The position numbers were made by a program, and so were the translations under genes. Below, one piece after another: positions 25,807 through 38,500 of a stretch of DNA of 64,000 nucleotides. Below the pieces are notes generated by a model, which worked only from the letters and a program-made list of their open reading frames with translations, searched no databases and had not been told where the DNA came from. The stretch's first letter is position 1, and every line of letters begins with the position of its first letter. This stretch comes from Hymenopus coronatus (lineage: Eukaryota > Arthropoda > Insecta > Mantodea > Hymenopodidae), in NCBI GenBank assembly GCA_030762935.1, contig CM060880.1:14170501-14234500 (forward strand), read 5' to 3'.

Positions 25807-28800
25807 AGAAAATGTAAGAAAAGATGGCATTAGAGAGGAACAGATCACATGACCCAAATTCCATGAAGTTGACGAGGTAACAGTTGTTATATTACTGAAA
25901 AATAGAAAAAGTTTCTTCCAGAAATGGATAATACAGAATTTTGTGCAGTGACTAAATACTTCATATTAAAAGGTGAACACAAATAATAAAAAAAAAAAAA
26001 ATTCTGATGTGTTCTATTCATATGGCTTTCTCTATCCATTCTGCAAACTATTCTTACAAAAGAACGTCTTTTACCTATATCACGCAAATCGAGATAAGCA
26101 TTAGCAGAAATGGTCTTACTACTTAAATCCTTGTAAGCAGAAAGGAAATATGGCTAAAGCGATTATCATATCTTTTAAAAGCTAGTCACTATGTAAACAA
26201 TTTAAGTTTGGTTCGCTTTGCAAGGCCAGCAGTAAACAAAAGCGAGATGTAAGGAAAGGCAACCCTGTTTGTGAAACCAATAAAACAGAATATCTTGGAA
26301 ACAGTCAACTCTACAACAAAAATGCATATGACAAATTGTGTTTTTTAATGACATCTACATTTTTTGTGTAGTAAGCCTTTGTCTATTTCTTACAGTTTAC
26401 TAGTATGAAAAATTCCTCCTGATTGAACACATCTTCAGAAGCTATTCTCAGAAAATTCAAGATATACATTTTGTTTGTGATGTAAATACCTATAATATAC
26501 AGTATGCATATTATGTAATGGAACATGCTGTTAAATATATTAGGTTGGTGCATAAGTTTGTGGCACTTTTGTTTCGTGCATTGGTACTCCTGTGACAATG
26601 GGTTTATTTATTGATTGTCACGTTTTATACAAAGTTCAACTGTTGTACAGTTGGTTTATATATCACCATTTGTCATTTGATGATAGTGGCTATAGCTGTG
26701 GACGCAAGAAAATGGGTGGTCACATGAACAAAGTGAAACATTTCTGACATATTCTTCTCTTTGAATTCAATAGAAGAGCGAAAGCAGTGGAGGCATCCAG
26801 AAACATTTGCACCCTGTATGGGGACACCATCGGTGAGAGCATAGCAAGAAAATGGTTTTCTCGTTTTAAGGAGGGTCGTTTTGACATGAGTGACTCTCCT
26901 GATTCAGGACGACCTACAGGATTTGATGAAGATCATCTACATGCACTAATTCATGATAATTTGTGTCAGTGTACTCAAGAACTGAAAAATGTGATGAATT
27001 GTGACCATTCCAACATCGTGCGACATTTTCATTCAATAGGCAAGGTCCAAAAATGAGATGTATGGGTACCACATGCTCTTACCCAAAACCAAAAAATCAA
27101 TGGGCAGCCTTATGTCCACCTCTGCTTGCTCGTCATCAATTGGCTCATGAACAACATCGAGCATTCTTATCCAGGATCATCACAGGTGATGAGAAATGGT
27201 GTCTCTTTGTTAACCTAAGGAAATGAAAGGAATGGTTGAGCCCAAACAAAAAAGCAACCCCCCTATACAGAGATCAGCATACATTCACAGAACATAATGT
27301 TATGCATCTGGTGGAATTGCTTCCCCAAGGTGTAACTATCACTACCGATATTTATTGGCAACAATTGAGACATCTTGCAGATGCAATCGAAGAGAAATGA
27401 CCTGGAGGACTGTGTGAAATGATGCTACTGCACGATAATGCCCGCCCACACTCTGCTAACCTGATCAAAACCAATATCCGATAATTGGGTTGGGAGGTCA
27501 TTCTGCACCCACCTTATTCACCAGATCTAGTACCTTTAGATTTTCATCTTTGCCACTCTCTATCAAACAACTCTCGAGGAAATTCCTTTCAGGATGAAGA
27601 TGAGTTATGAATATGCTTTGATGACTTTTTAAACTCAAAGCCATGTGATTTCTACAAGTGAGGAATCAAGAAATCACCACAGTGTTGGCAGACTGTTGTA
27701 AATAGTGAAGGAAAATATATTGCTGATTAACATGTGTGTTATGTGAAGGAGAATGTATTGTTGAATAAACTGTTGCTTAACAATTTGCTAATGAAGTCGG
27801 TTGATATAATTATAAACCTTTAAGAAAAATGCTATGAACTTATGCACCAACCCGATAGATTAAAAAAACACACACGCACATACAGAATATTTCTTTTGGG
27901 ATCAGTGAACCTTCAAAATATATATTTCTTGTGAAATCTTGACACTGAATTGAAGTGTTTCACTTTCTCATGCACCGGCCTCAAAAAATCTCTTGGAATG
28001 ATTCGAATAGGCGGTTAGTGAAAGTGTCATCTTTTTCTGCCCATGAGATATGGTCACCCTAGCTTGTTAGATAGAAGTTAATTAAGCAAAGAGACACTGC
28101 ATAATATTCTCTGTTGCCATGTGCTAAGTTTGGTAAAATCTGCCCGGCTAACATGGCATTATGCAAGCTGCTAAAAGCGATCAAATGTTTCCCTATATAT
28201 TATAATCTACCTCCTCAGCAAGGACAGTCATTGCTTCAATTCCCTTTCGCACGCTACGAAGACCTCTTTGGAACTTCTGTTTCTGCTGTCGCCCACGAAC
28301 AGCTTTATCAAAGTCCAGTCTAGTTTCTCTCTTGGGATTCTTTTCCAATTCAAATCTTGAAATTGTTAGCGCTAAGTCAATGTCATGAGCTTCATCAGTG
28401 ATCATTTTTTCTAATTTTTCAAAATGCTCAGTTTCCCTTTTCTCAGCTTCTTCCTCTTCAGGACCTTCAAAATACGTAACCAGTTTATAACTACTGCATT
28501 AGCATTCGTAAAATTTAAATATGACATATTTACTTTGGATGTCAACATGAAATGAACTTTCATTTGGTGTTTAGACAGTGCTGGATTTGGGCCTAGGCAA
28601 CCTAGGCAATTTTTGAGGGGGGTGGTATTTTCTTATCTTTCTGTTCCCTTTTTTTTTACTGTAAAATTTATTTTTAAAAAATGTTGGCAACTCTTTTCTG
28701 AAGTTTGATCTTGTACAACTTATGGAAGTCAAATATTATTGTTTTATCGTATTGTCACAGGCTCACAGTGAGAGTTAAGGAAAAAACTGCAGCTGCATAA

Positions 28801-29474
28801 TTTTATTGCAAAACATGTGTAAAATGTGTAGAAGGGGCAGGGAGGAAATTATTACAATTAACTGTTTGTATAAACAACAATGTCTTGTTGAAAATCAAAT
28901 AGGATGTATGTTTAATGTTTATCGCAATCAATACAACTCAATTACATTTTCAATATAGGCTTATATGGCCATCAATAGCTTAAAAATAAATCACAGCCAG
29001 CCTTTCAGAAATCAGCTTTCTTTTAACAATAAATGTCTGAATATGTTTAAAACTGTTAACGACTATATTTTAGTATTAAATTTTCATTCACCACAGATAT
29101 GCAATTTGTACATATGGCTTCTTCATTACTTACAAATAAAATAGTACAAGAAATATACAGGCGTACTATAATACAGTTGTCCTAATACAAAGGTGTTAAA
29201 TAACAGAGTTCAGAAAATCATTAATGTTATAAAATTTGTGTTTTAATAATAATTTATGCACTTTAGATTTAAAAATGTTTCCCGGCACAGCTTTTAACGA
29301 TCTGGGTATCTTATTATATAGAATTAATCCTTTATGGGAAACACTATTGCGAGTTTTATTAAGTTGGTGACATTGTAGGTGTATTGCCTCAGTTGTTCGA
29401 GTATTATAGGCATGATAATCCTTATTTCTTTTAAAGTATTGCATATTGCTATGAATAAAGGAGACTGTTTCTAG

Positions 29475-29517
<43 letters not shown>

Positions 29518-32500
29518 GGTAGTGGGAGTATATTAAACTCATCAAAAATAGGCTTACTTGGAGTATGAGGCAATACGTGCTACCTTATTCTTAAGATTTT
29601 CTTTTGTATTTTGAATATTGCAATTGATTGGCTAGAACCCCCCCCCCCCAAAGGGTATACCATATGAAATTATTGAGTATACATATCCAAAGTATACCAC
29701 TCTCATTACCTCTTCACTACAAACTTTGCTTAACACTCGTATTGCATAAGTTAAACAATTCAATTTATTACTAAGAACAAGAATATGATCTTTCCATGTT
29801 AAAGTGGCATCAATTGCGACATCTAGGAATTTAGTACAATGTTGGTGACTTATTGCAACATTTTCAACGAGTATTTGGAATTGATTTATGGGGTTTGGGT
29901 GCATTTCAAAATTTAAGTGGCTTGATTTATTGTCATTTAAAAATAATTTATTATAATTTAACCAACTGCATAATTTTGACATTAAATCATGTATAGTTTG
30001 TTGTAGTGAAGATTGATAATGATTTTTATACACAAAGTTTGCATCATCAGCAAATAAAATAGCATTAACAGGAGATAGATACTGAATGGTTGTAAGCACA
30101 GAGGTTATAAGAACTAATAAGTACTCATTTAATTTAATGAGGGCAAGCAATTTGTTTTTAAATTACATGATATTAGCTTTATTAGCATACATTGGACTTA
30201 CCTTTCCCAAGAAACTTGTCTATGACATCAAAAGGTACTCCAGATTCAATCATTTTGTACAACACTACATTTTCATTAGTGCCTTCAGCCACCTCCTGTT
30301 TTGCAGCACGTAACTGATGGGCCTTTATGGATTCCACTGCCTCGTGAGTATATGCCATTTGAAGTTGCTTAGTGAGCCATGTTTCATCTTCTGGAAGCCA
30401 GTCGAGATCCTATACAATAAAATAAACTATCTGATGTGTTGCACTCACATGACTTTCTCTACCCTTCAACAAACTATTCTTAACACATTGAAGCCCAGGC
30501 ACTTCTTTAGTTTGAAGAACCAAGAAACTCAGGGTTTTTACAACTATTTTGAATTATTATTTACAGTACATCAATGAAATCTGCTTAAGTGCCTTGGTAC
30601 AAACTATAAGCAAGATTTTCAAGGTGTTCTCAACAAAGAAGAAAATAGTCATAACTTCTGTATTAATATTTTATATTAAATTTACAACATTTATCAAATA
30701 TGAGTTAGAAAAAATCTGCGTAAAACAGCTTAAACTTCATTTATTGAAAGTAACGTTCAGCTTAAGCACATTACTGAGCTGATGATACAGTAATTATTTG
30801 AGAGGATTTCTGCATTAAGATGGCATATACCTTCACTATGTGCAGAAGAGGGAATGATCATTTGTTCTGCGTACAAGAGAAACTCAATGAACTCTGCCTG
30901 CTTGGTTTCCATTTTCCTGGTGATGACGTGGACCACAAGAGAGGTACATGACAAGCTTTCTTCACGCTGCTAGCCTTGACCTATACCAATTCAGTCTGAC
31001 TCCACGAGTGCACGCCTTACACCAATGCTCGGTAGAGTGCATCATTTTTTGCCTTTTTAAAAAGATGATTCCCTATATTAAGGAATATTGGTGACTAGTC
31101 ATATGTACTTGAACTATTAGACTGAGTTTACATGTGTTTAAATTACTCTTGGGTTATGATATGTAGCAACCCTTTTGAATTGTAAATGGTTAAGTGTATA
31201 GTAGGCCAAGAAATTGTGCATCTAACCATTAGTTAAATAGTGCCTGTAATAGACATCTGGTAGCTAGACGCCAATAGAGAGTATATACGTTTACACAAAC
31301 CATTTCTTTGAACTGTTCTGGAGAACTGAGAAAGTTTTGCGAGTGCGTAGTAAATTCTGTAGGGCTATATGCCTTGGGCAGTCATTGCTGTACACAAAGG
31401 TTTGGGATTAAATCCCCAAATTAAATGATTCTTTTATTTAATTGAGAGTATTTTACTCTGTGAATGTAATTACTATTTGGGGGTGAAGTAATTGGTTAGG
31501 CTACTAACCCTAAGGGGTTAAATATTTTATACTTGTTGTAATTTTACTTTAATGGGCACATGCACCCACCCACCCCCACCCCCACACACAGACTTTTTTC
31601 TGAAAATGCTTTTTTTGGATTCAGAGGGACCCAAAACATGTATTTTCGGTGAAATCTTGGTTTCAAATTTTTGGGTGCAATACAATACCTGCTCTATACA
31701 CTATGTACATAGTACGTGTAGAGAAAGTGAAAATGTTTTAAAAGCTTACTTTATTGAGAAGTGTTTATATTGTATTTTAGACTTATAATTTATACACATA
31801 TTACCTGTCTGAAAAATGAATGCAGACAGCTATGAGTGGAAGCTTGCATAAACACAAACAGATAAGTGGTGTTATGTCATCACTCCTGATGTATGCCCTG
31901 TACAGTTTGGTAATACTAGATTGCAGCAGTTGAGTCTCTTACAGTGGACGGGTTCAAATCAAGTCAAAATGCAAACACCACTGCCTGTAGTCAAACGCTC
32001 ACAAAGTAGAAAATTAATATTCATTAGTGATAAAAAAAACAGCAAATTTAACATGTTGAGGATCATTTACTTTATTCCTGTTTACGTACACTGTGCTGAT
32101 TTTCTGATGGTCAGACTGTACTGCACTGACATCTCTAAACCATGCCATGCTACACCAGCAACCTCCCCTAACAACTGCATTCTTTCATCAGACAGGTTTT
32201 AATTATATTTTACTGTATGTAAATATGTATGATTGTAACAGATGCAAAGAGCATAAAAAGTTATATTTTACTGTAAGTAAATAATGTAAATATTTACTGT
32301 ATGTTGTAATAGAACTTTTGAGTATAATAATGTACTGACAATGTCAGATGCTCTTTTGTAAGAGTCTATTGACTGCAATAAAGATTATTTATTTATTATG
32401 CATGTATTGTTTACAATTTACAATAACAAATAATATGTGGCTTTAGACATATTGAAATGTTCATAATCAGTTCTTTTATTAGCAATTATGACAACAATAT

Positions 32501-35500
32501 AGCCAACATTATGTGAAGCTACCTGAACTGTCAAGTGCAAAGATTCAGAGGCAGGGATTTAAGACTATCTGTATAATAAGCAAGGAAACACACAAATCTA
32601 AGAAAGAAGCAAAATACTTGCATAGTTTGGTTGTGCAAGAGGGTTGCCACAAGCAGCTCCAGGTCCCTGTAAGTCTGGTGGAAGTGTTAGTGGCTGAGGT
32701 GCCCGTCTGCTACCTGCTGATGCGGGAGGTCTTGCCTGACGAACTGGGATTATCGACTCCACATCAACAAATGTATCTGGAAAATGTGGCAGTTCTGCGG
32801 ACCATTGTCTCTGAGAAGTGTGAAAACCTAGTATTACAACATATTACTCTGTTGTTTCATATTTTACTAGCACATGGTATTATCTTCTGGCAAAATTCTA
32901 AAAACGGCATTAAGGTCTCTAGGATATAAAAGAAAGTAATAAGAATTATGGCTGATGTCTCAAGTAAAACTACCTGTAATCCATATTTTAAAAAGTTTTA
33001 AATGCTATCTTTACCACGAAACACTTAGCTATACAAAAGAAAACTAAAATTCCTTCAAAACAAATACATGGTTTCTTGAAAAGATTTTAAGATCACATAT
33101 AAACCCTATGTAAAATTCACCCTTTAATTAAAATTTCTAATAATGCATTAGTAGATTTGTAAACTCACACGAACCAAATTTTACGAGAACAACTTCACAT
33201 ATGCTGATCTACATTTATACAACAAACTACCCCAGTACACAAAGTATGTTGAATCCCAGGTAAAATTCAAGAAGGTTTTCTTTAATTTTTTAATGCCCTT
33301 ATAGTGTAGATGAATTCCTACATCATGTATATTTTCCATAGTCTTTTTAGGTATCTTTGTACTATTTTCATTTATATTTTCAATTTTTGTTACATCTTGC
33401 ATCTCTGCATTTTTAAACTTTTATGCATTTTGGTATGTTTTTCTTTGTATTTTGAAATAAAATACAAACCATAAATTCTGGCATTTCTTCTTCAGATATT
33501 CTGTGATAAGATCGACGTGGTGATGGTGGTGGTGGTGCTGGTGGTTGTGGTTCTGGAGGCAGAGGCTGTGGTTGAGGTCCTAGAACTGGTGCACTCTGTC
33601 TTTGTTGTGCTTGCTGCCTTACAGATGATGATCTAGCACCTCCACGTGAGACCCGAGGATCTACTGCACCTACCTAACACACATATACTTTATAAACTCT
33701 ACTCAATGATCAAATTTATTCAGAATTTGAAATAATGACCTGTGCTAGTCAGTGGGCCCTTCTATGACTGGATCTAGTGCCAAGACAGACCTAATGCCCA
33801 CCAGAGCATTACATAGGAGGTGTGATCAAAAAGTTTCCAGAATGGCTTTGCAACAATGCTGACGCTGAGACTTCTTTAATTCTTACCCAGACTGTACATG
33901 CAGCGTTCCTTCCCAATAAAAATGAGAGGTCAGGTGACGTCCTGGGACCATGCAGTGATAAGGTAGATGCTCTGAAATAAACACATGTTTTGCATGTGCT
34001 GCGATTTTTCCGCGTAGCAAAAATATCACATTATGAAGAACAAAGAACGAACATCAAATTTTGCTTTAAACTTGGTAAAACTGCAACTGCCGATGAAATG
34101 TTAAGAACAGCTTATGGGAAGCAAGTTATGGACAAAACTCAAGCATTTGAATGGTTTTCGACATTTAAAAGTAGTGTGACTTCAGTTAAAGATTTAGATC
34201 ATTCGGGGCGATCCTGTTCCAGCAAAACCGATGAAAATATCAATCAGGTGAGGGAAATGGTCTTAAATAATAGGTGCATTACAATAAGAGAACTTTCTGA
34301 CTCATTAGGACTCTCCTTTGGAGGTGTTAAAAGCATTTAGAAAGACAATTTGGACATGAGAAGAATTGCCGCCAAGTTCGTGCCCCGCCTGCTTTCAAAT
34401 GACCAACAGGAAAGCTGTGCGAGTGCCTGTATAGATCCTAAAGAACAGCTACAAAATGACCCACAGTTAATGGAGAGAATTATTACTGATGATGAAACAT
34501 GGATTTATAGGTACAATCCAGAAACGAAGCAACAATCTTCACAATGGAAGAGTCCTTCCACGCCTGAAAAATGCCAGACAAGTTCGATCCAAAGCAAAGT
34601 CAATGATGATTGTTTTCTGACATTAAAGTCATTTTACTTAAAGAATTTGTGCCACAGGGTCAAACAGTGAATCAAGTGTTCTACAAACAAATGCTGCAGA
34701 GATTAAGGGAGAATGTGCAACGCAAATGGCTGGAGAAATGGAGGAGCAGCGATTGGTTCCTGCATAATGACAATGAGTCCTTGCACAAAGCCTTTTCTGT
34801 TTGCAAAATTTTGGATAAAAATAGGATGAATACTGTTCCTCATCCCACCTATTCTCCAGATTTGGCACAGCGGAGTTTTCTCTTTTCCCACGACTTAAAA
34901 TGGGGCTCCGAGGACACCATTTTGAGGACATTGGTGAATCGCAGAAGGCTCTGAACTTGTTGAAAGAAGAGGACTTCCAGAGGTGCTACCATCACAGTGG
35001 CAGAAGCGCTGGGACAAGTGTAGCAACTCCCAATGCAGTTGTGTTGTATTTTGATGTCATTCTGGAAACTTTTTGATCACACCTTGTAACATTAAATAAC
35101 ATGCCATTATTGGCAAATTTAACATGTAATGGGACCCGTGAACGCAAACTGTTAATTTAATTTCAGTGGAATGAAGTATATGACCAAGCATTTCATCTTA
35201 TAGAATAATTCAAGGAATGCTCATTATGATGCTGTCCACTGCTTACATGAACAGTATAAGTTAAACAAACACTGTTCTAACAACCAAGCAGAAGAACTAG
35301 CAATTCTAAAGGCACTGGAAATAAAGAGAAATAATTAGCAATTTATACTGACAATAAAACCACACTACAACCGTTATGTAACACCAAAAATCACAACCAT
35401 TTGATAGAAACTATTAGACATATCCTAGGAAAATTGAATGAAAAAGAGTGGACAATAGAAATAAGATGGATAAAAGCAAACATATGGTAATGAAATTGCA

Positions 35501-38500
35501 GGTAAATTTGCAAAACAAGCAACAACAAATGACAGAACAGAAAGCTATAACAGATACCCAAAAAGCGCAATCAGGAAAAAATTACAAGAAGAAACATTAA
35601 AGAAATGGGAAATAGAATGGGGAAAACACAACAAAAGAAGAGGAGATGAAACAATATTATCCTACCGTAGCAAAATGACTAGAATGAAGAATCAAGCTGA
35701 AAACAAGTCTCACCACATAATCACCACCCTACTTGTACATGTAGAAGAGGAGACCAAACAAAAGAGCACATATTAAACAACTGCAACATGTTCAACAACC
35801 AAAGGAAAAAATTAAGGACACTAATATGAGAGAAAGGAGGAAAATAGCCAGAAAGTAAACTAACACTAGTAAGAGAGTTTCTAAAATATTTCTGTGTAAA
35901 TGTGAATACCATTAACCTAGAAAGTGTGTAATATCTAAAACAAAACTGTAAGTTAACCACACATAAATAAAAAAAATAAAAACTAGATTCGTAAAATATA
36001 TGTAAGGAAAAACAAATGTTAAACACAGGAAACCAGACATATAGTATTACTAATGTAATGGAACACATGAACAAATAAAGATATATATATAAAAAAAACT
36101 GCATACCTACATGAATTTCTTTGCACTTACCTGGAATTTCAGCAGTTTTTGTGACAATTCCAAAGGGTAATGATGGCTATGCCTTAGGTTGAATGTATTT
36201 ATACTTTAGTTATATTTTTTTAAGTTGCATGATTGAAGTGTTATTTTGTTTTGTTTCTGTTTATTGTATTGCTATTTATGTTCTCCTTTTATATGCATAT
36301 GTGGAGGAAACATGTTTCATTTCAACTCGATTCAATTTATTTCTTGTCTGTTCACATATATACATGATATTAGACATGTCGATACATAGTATTAAACATT
36401 TTTGCATAGTCGCAAGCATGCAAACATGTGCATGCACACACACATGCACACTTAAACTAGTTTCATGCATTTTTCTCATTTAAGTATTCCCCTATGGAAT
36501 AATAACATTTATTTATCAAATATATTTTTAAGCTGTTTCTAAATTTTTTATACTATGTGATTAGTTTTATTTCTGGAGGAAGTACATTGTAGATGTGCAT
36601 ACCATTGTATTTGAAATTAAAGTCATATATTTTCCTGCTTTGAAAGGCAACATGCAAATGTAACTCTTTCCTAGTATTATGATTATGTATATCTGAACTT
36701 TTATTTAGTTTTCCGAGATTTTTCTCATTTGTATAGCTATCTCATAAATATAGATACTAGCCAGTGTCATGATTTTTAGTTTTAAACCATTCCTTACACC
36801 CAACTGTTTTTTTCAGGTTCATCATTATTCTAATTGCTCTCTTTTGCATTCTGGATATTTTTATCGCTCCACAACTGGTTCCCCTATTATTATACCGTAA
36901 GTAATTAAGGAGTGAAAATTTTAAAAATAGACTGTTTTTAAAGTATTTGCATTTGTACATTGTTTTAGAATAGAAATTTGATAACAGATTTTGCTCAAGT
37001 TCTTTAATAAAGAATCAATATGTACATTCCAGTTTATATTATTATTCACCCAAACTCCCTGAAATTTTGTGTTTTGCAGATAAATTATATTGTCATCTAA
37101 CTTTACATTTTGGAAGTTCAGTCTTGTTTATTTTATGGTGGAATCCAAAAATTTGACTTTTTTCTTTATTTATGATCAATCTATTTCCATGAAACCAATT
37201 ACTTATTTGATTTAAGGTATATTTTTATACTCCTTTCAAAATATACTCATCTTGCCCTGAAACCAAAATGTTGGTGTCATCTGCAAATGCACCTGACGTG
37301 TAAAAATAACTCACACTTAGATTGCCAAATGTGCTGATATATTCATGTCGATCTCTCTTGCTCTCTACCACCACTTTTCCCACTATTCAGCAGGTTCTCA
37401 GAACTATTTGGCTATGATATAGATTCACTCTATAAGAGTCATATCATCAATTTAAATTCTATTGCAGTAAATTTTGAATAAATTTGATTACTCAATATGT
37501 TCATAGCCTCTTTGAGTAACATTTTATTTTATTTTAAAATTTAGACTGGTTCACTAAAGGCAGATTCACAATGATCTGAGAACAGAAACAAGAATAGAAA
37601 GTAATACAATTTGGAATATTTTAGTTCACATTACACCAACAAGAATGCATATCGATAACAAAGTGGAAAGTCAATTTCCCACATTGGAGTGTCATTTGTT
37701 TGTAAGTGAATTATGATATTTTTCATTTGTTTCCAAATGAACCCATAAAATTTGATAGAGTAAATATTTAATTTGATGAGTCGATTAATTACACTAATCA
37801 ACATTTGCTCGGAATTTTTGCCGTAACATGTTTCACATGACAGGAAAACAAGAGATGACCACATGGGAACACATCTGCATCTTAAAAAATCTGATGTGTT
37901 CCATTCACATGACTTTCTCTATAACTCTGCAATAAATTATTGTTAAAAAGCTTATGCTTCTATTTACTTCCTGCTAATCGAGAAAAAATTAGCAGAAATA
38001 GCCTTATTACTTGCTTCCTTGTAAGTAGAAGCGAAATAAGGGAGTACCATAGGTTAAAGTGATGGTCAAAAGCTGGCTGCTATGTGACTGAAGTTCCTTT
38101 GTTTGTATGGCCATGAGTTCACAAAGTCCTGTATGAGAAAAATGTTTTTTATAGCTGAAACCAAAAACAGGGAATATCTAAAAAACAATCAACTCCACGA
38201 AAAATATGTGTATAACATAAATTGTGTGTTTCAAAGTGCTCTACATTTGTTGTGTGGTAAGTTTTTGTCCATCTCTTATGGTTTAGCAGTTATGCAAAAT
38301 TCTGTAAAATTGACTCAGAATAAAGTAGTCTTCAGAGGCTATTCCCAGAAAATTCAAAATATACATTTTACTTGTCAGGTAAATATCTTTAATATACAAT
38401 ATTTTAATCAAAATCGTTAGAGCCATTACTTTAGAAAATCAAAATTTTCAAAAAAAGCTCCATGTAAAGGGTAGTTTGGGGTGGGGGGATTTTTCTCAAA

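Noticed and set aside
29640..29649. Poly(C) run in the LINE causing a frame change
   Set aside because: Taken as a mutation or homopolymer sequencing error within a dead LINE, not programmed frameshifting.
30838..30954. Open minus segment (KQAEFIEFLLYAEQMIIPSS) with donor-like sequence, considered as an extra exon
   Set aside because: It ends in phase 1 and can start only in phase 2, which fits neither neighbouring exon.
32513..32929. 138-codon plus-strand frame
   Set aside because: It is the antisense shadow of minus-strand exon 3, which has matching splice sites and phase.
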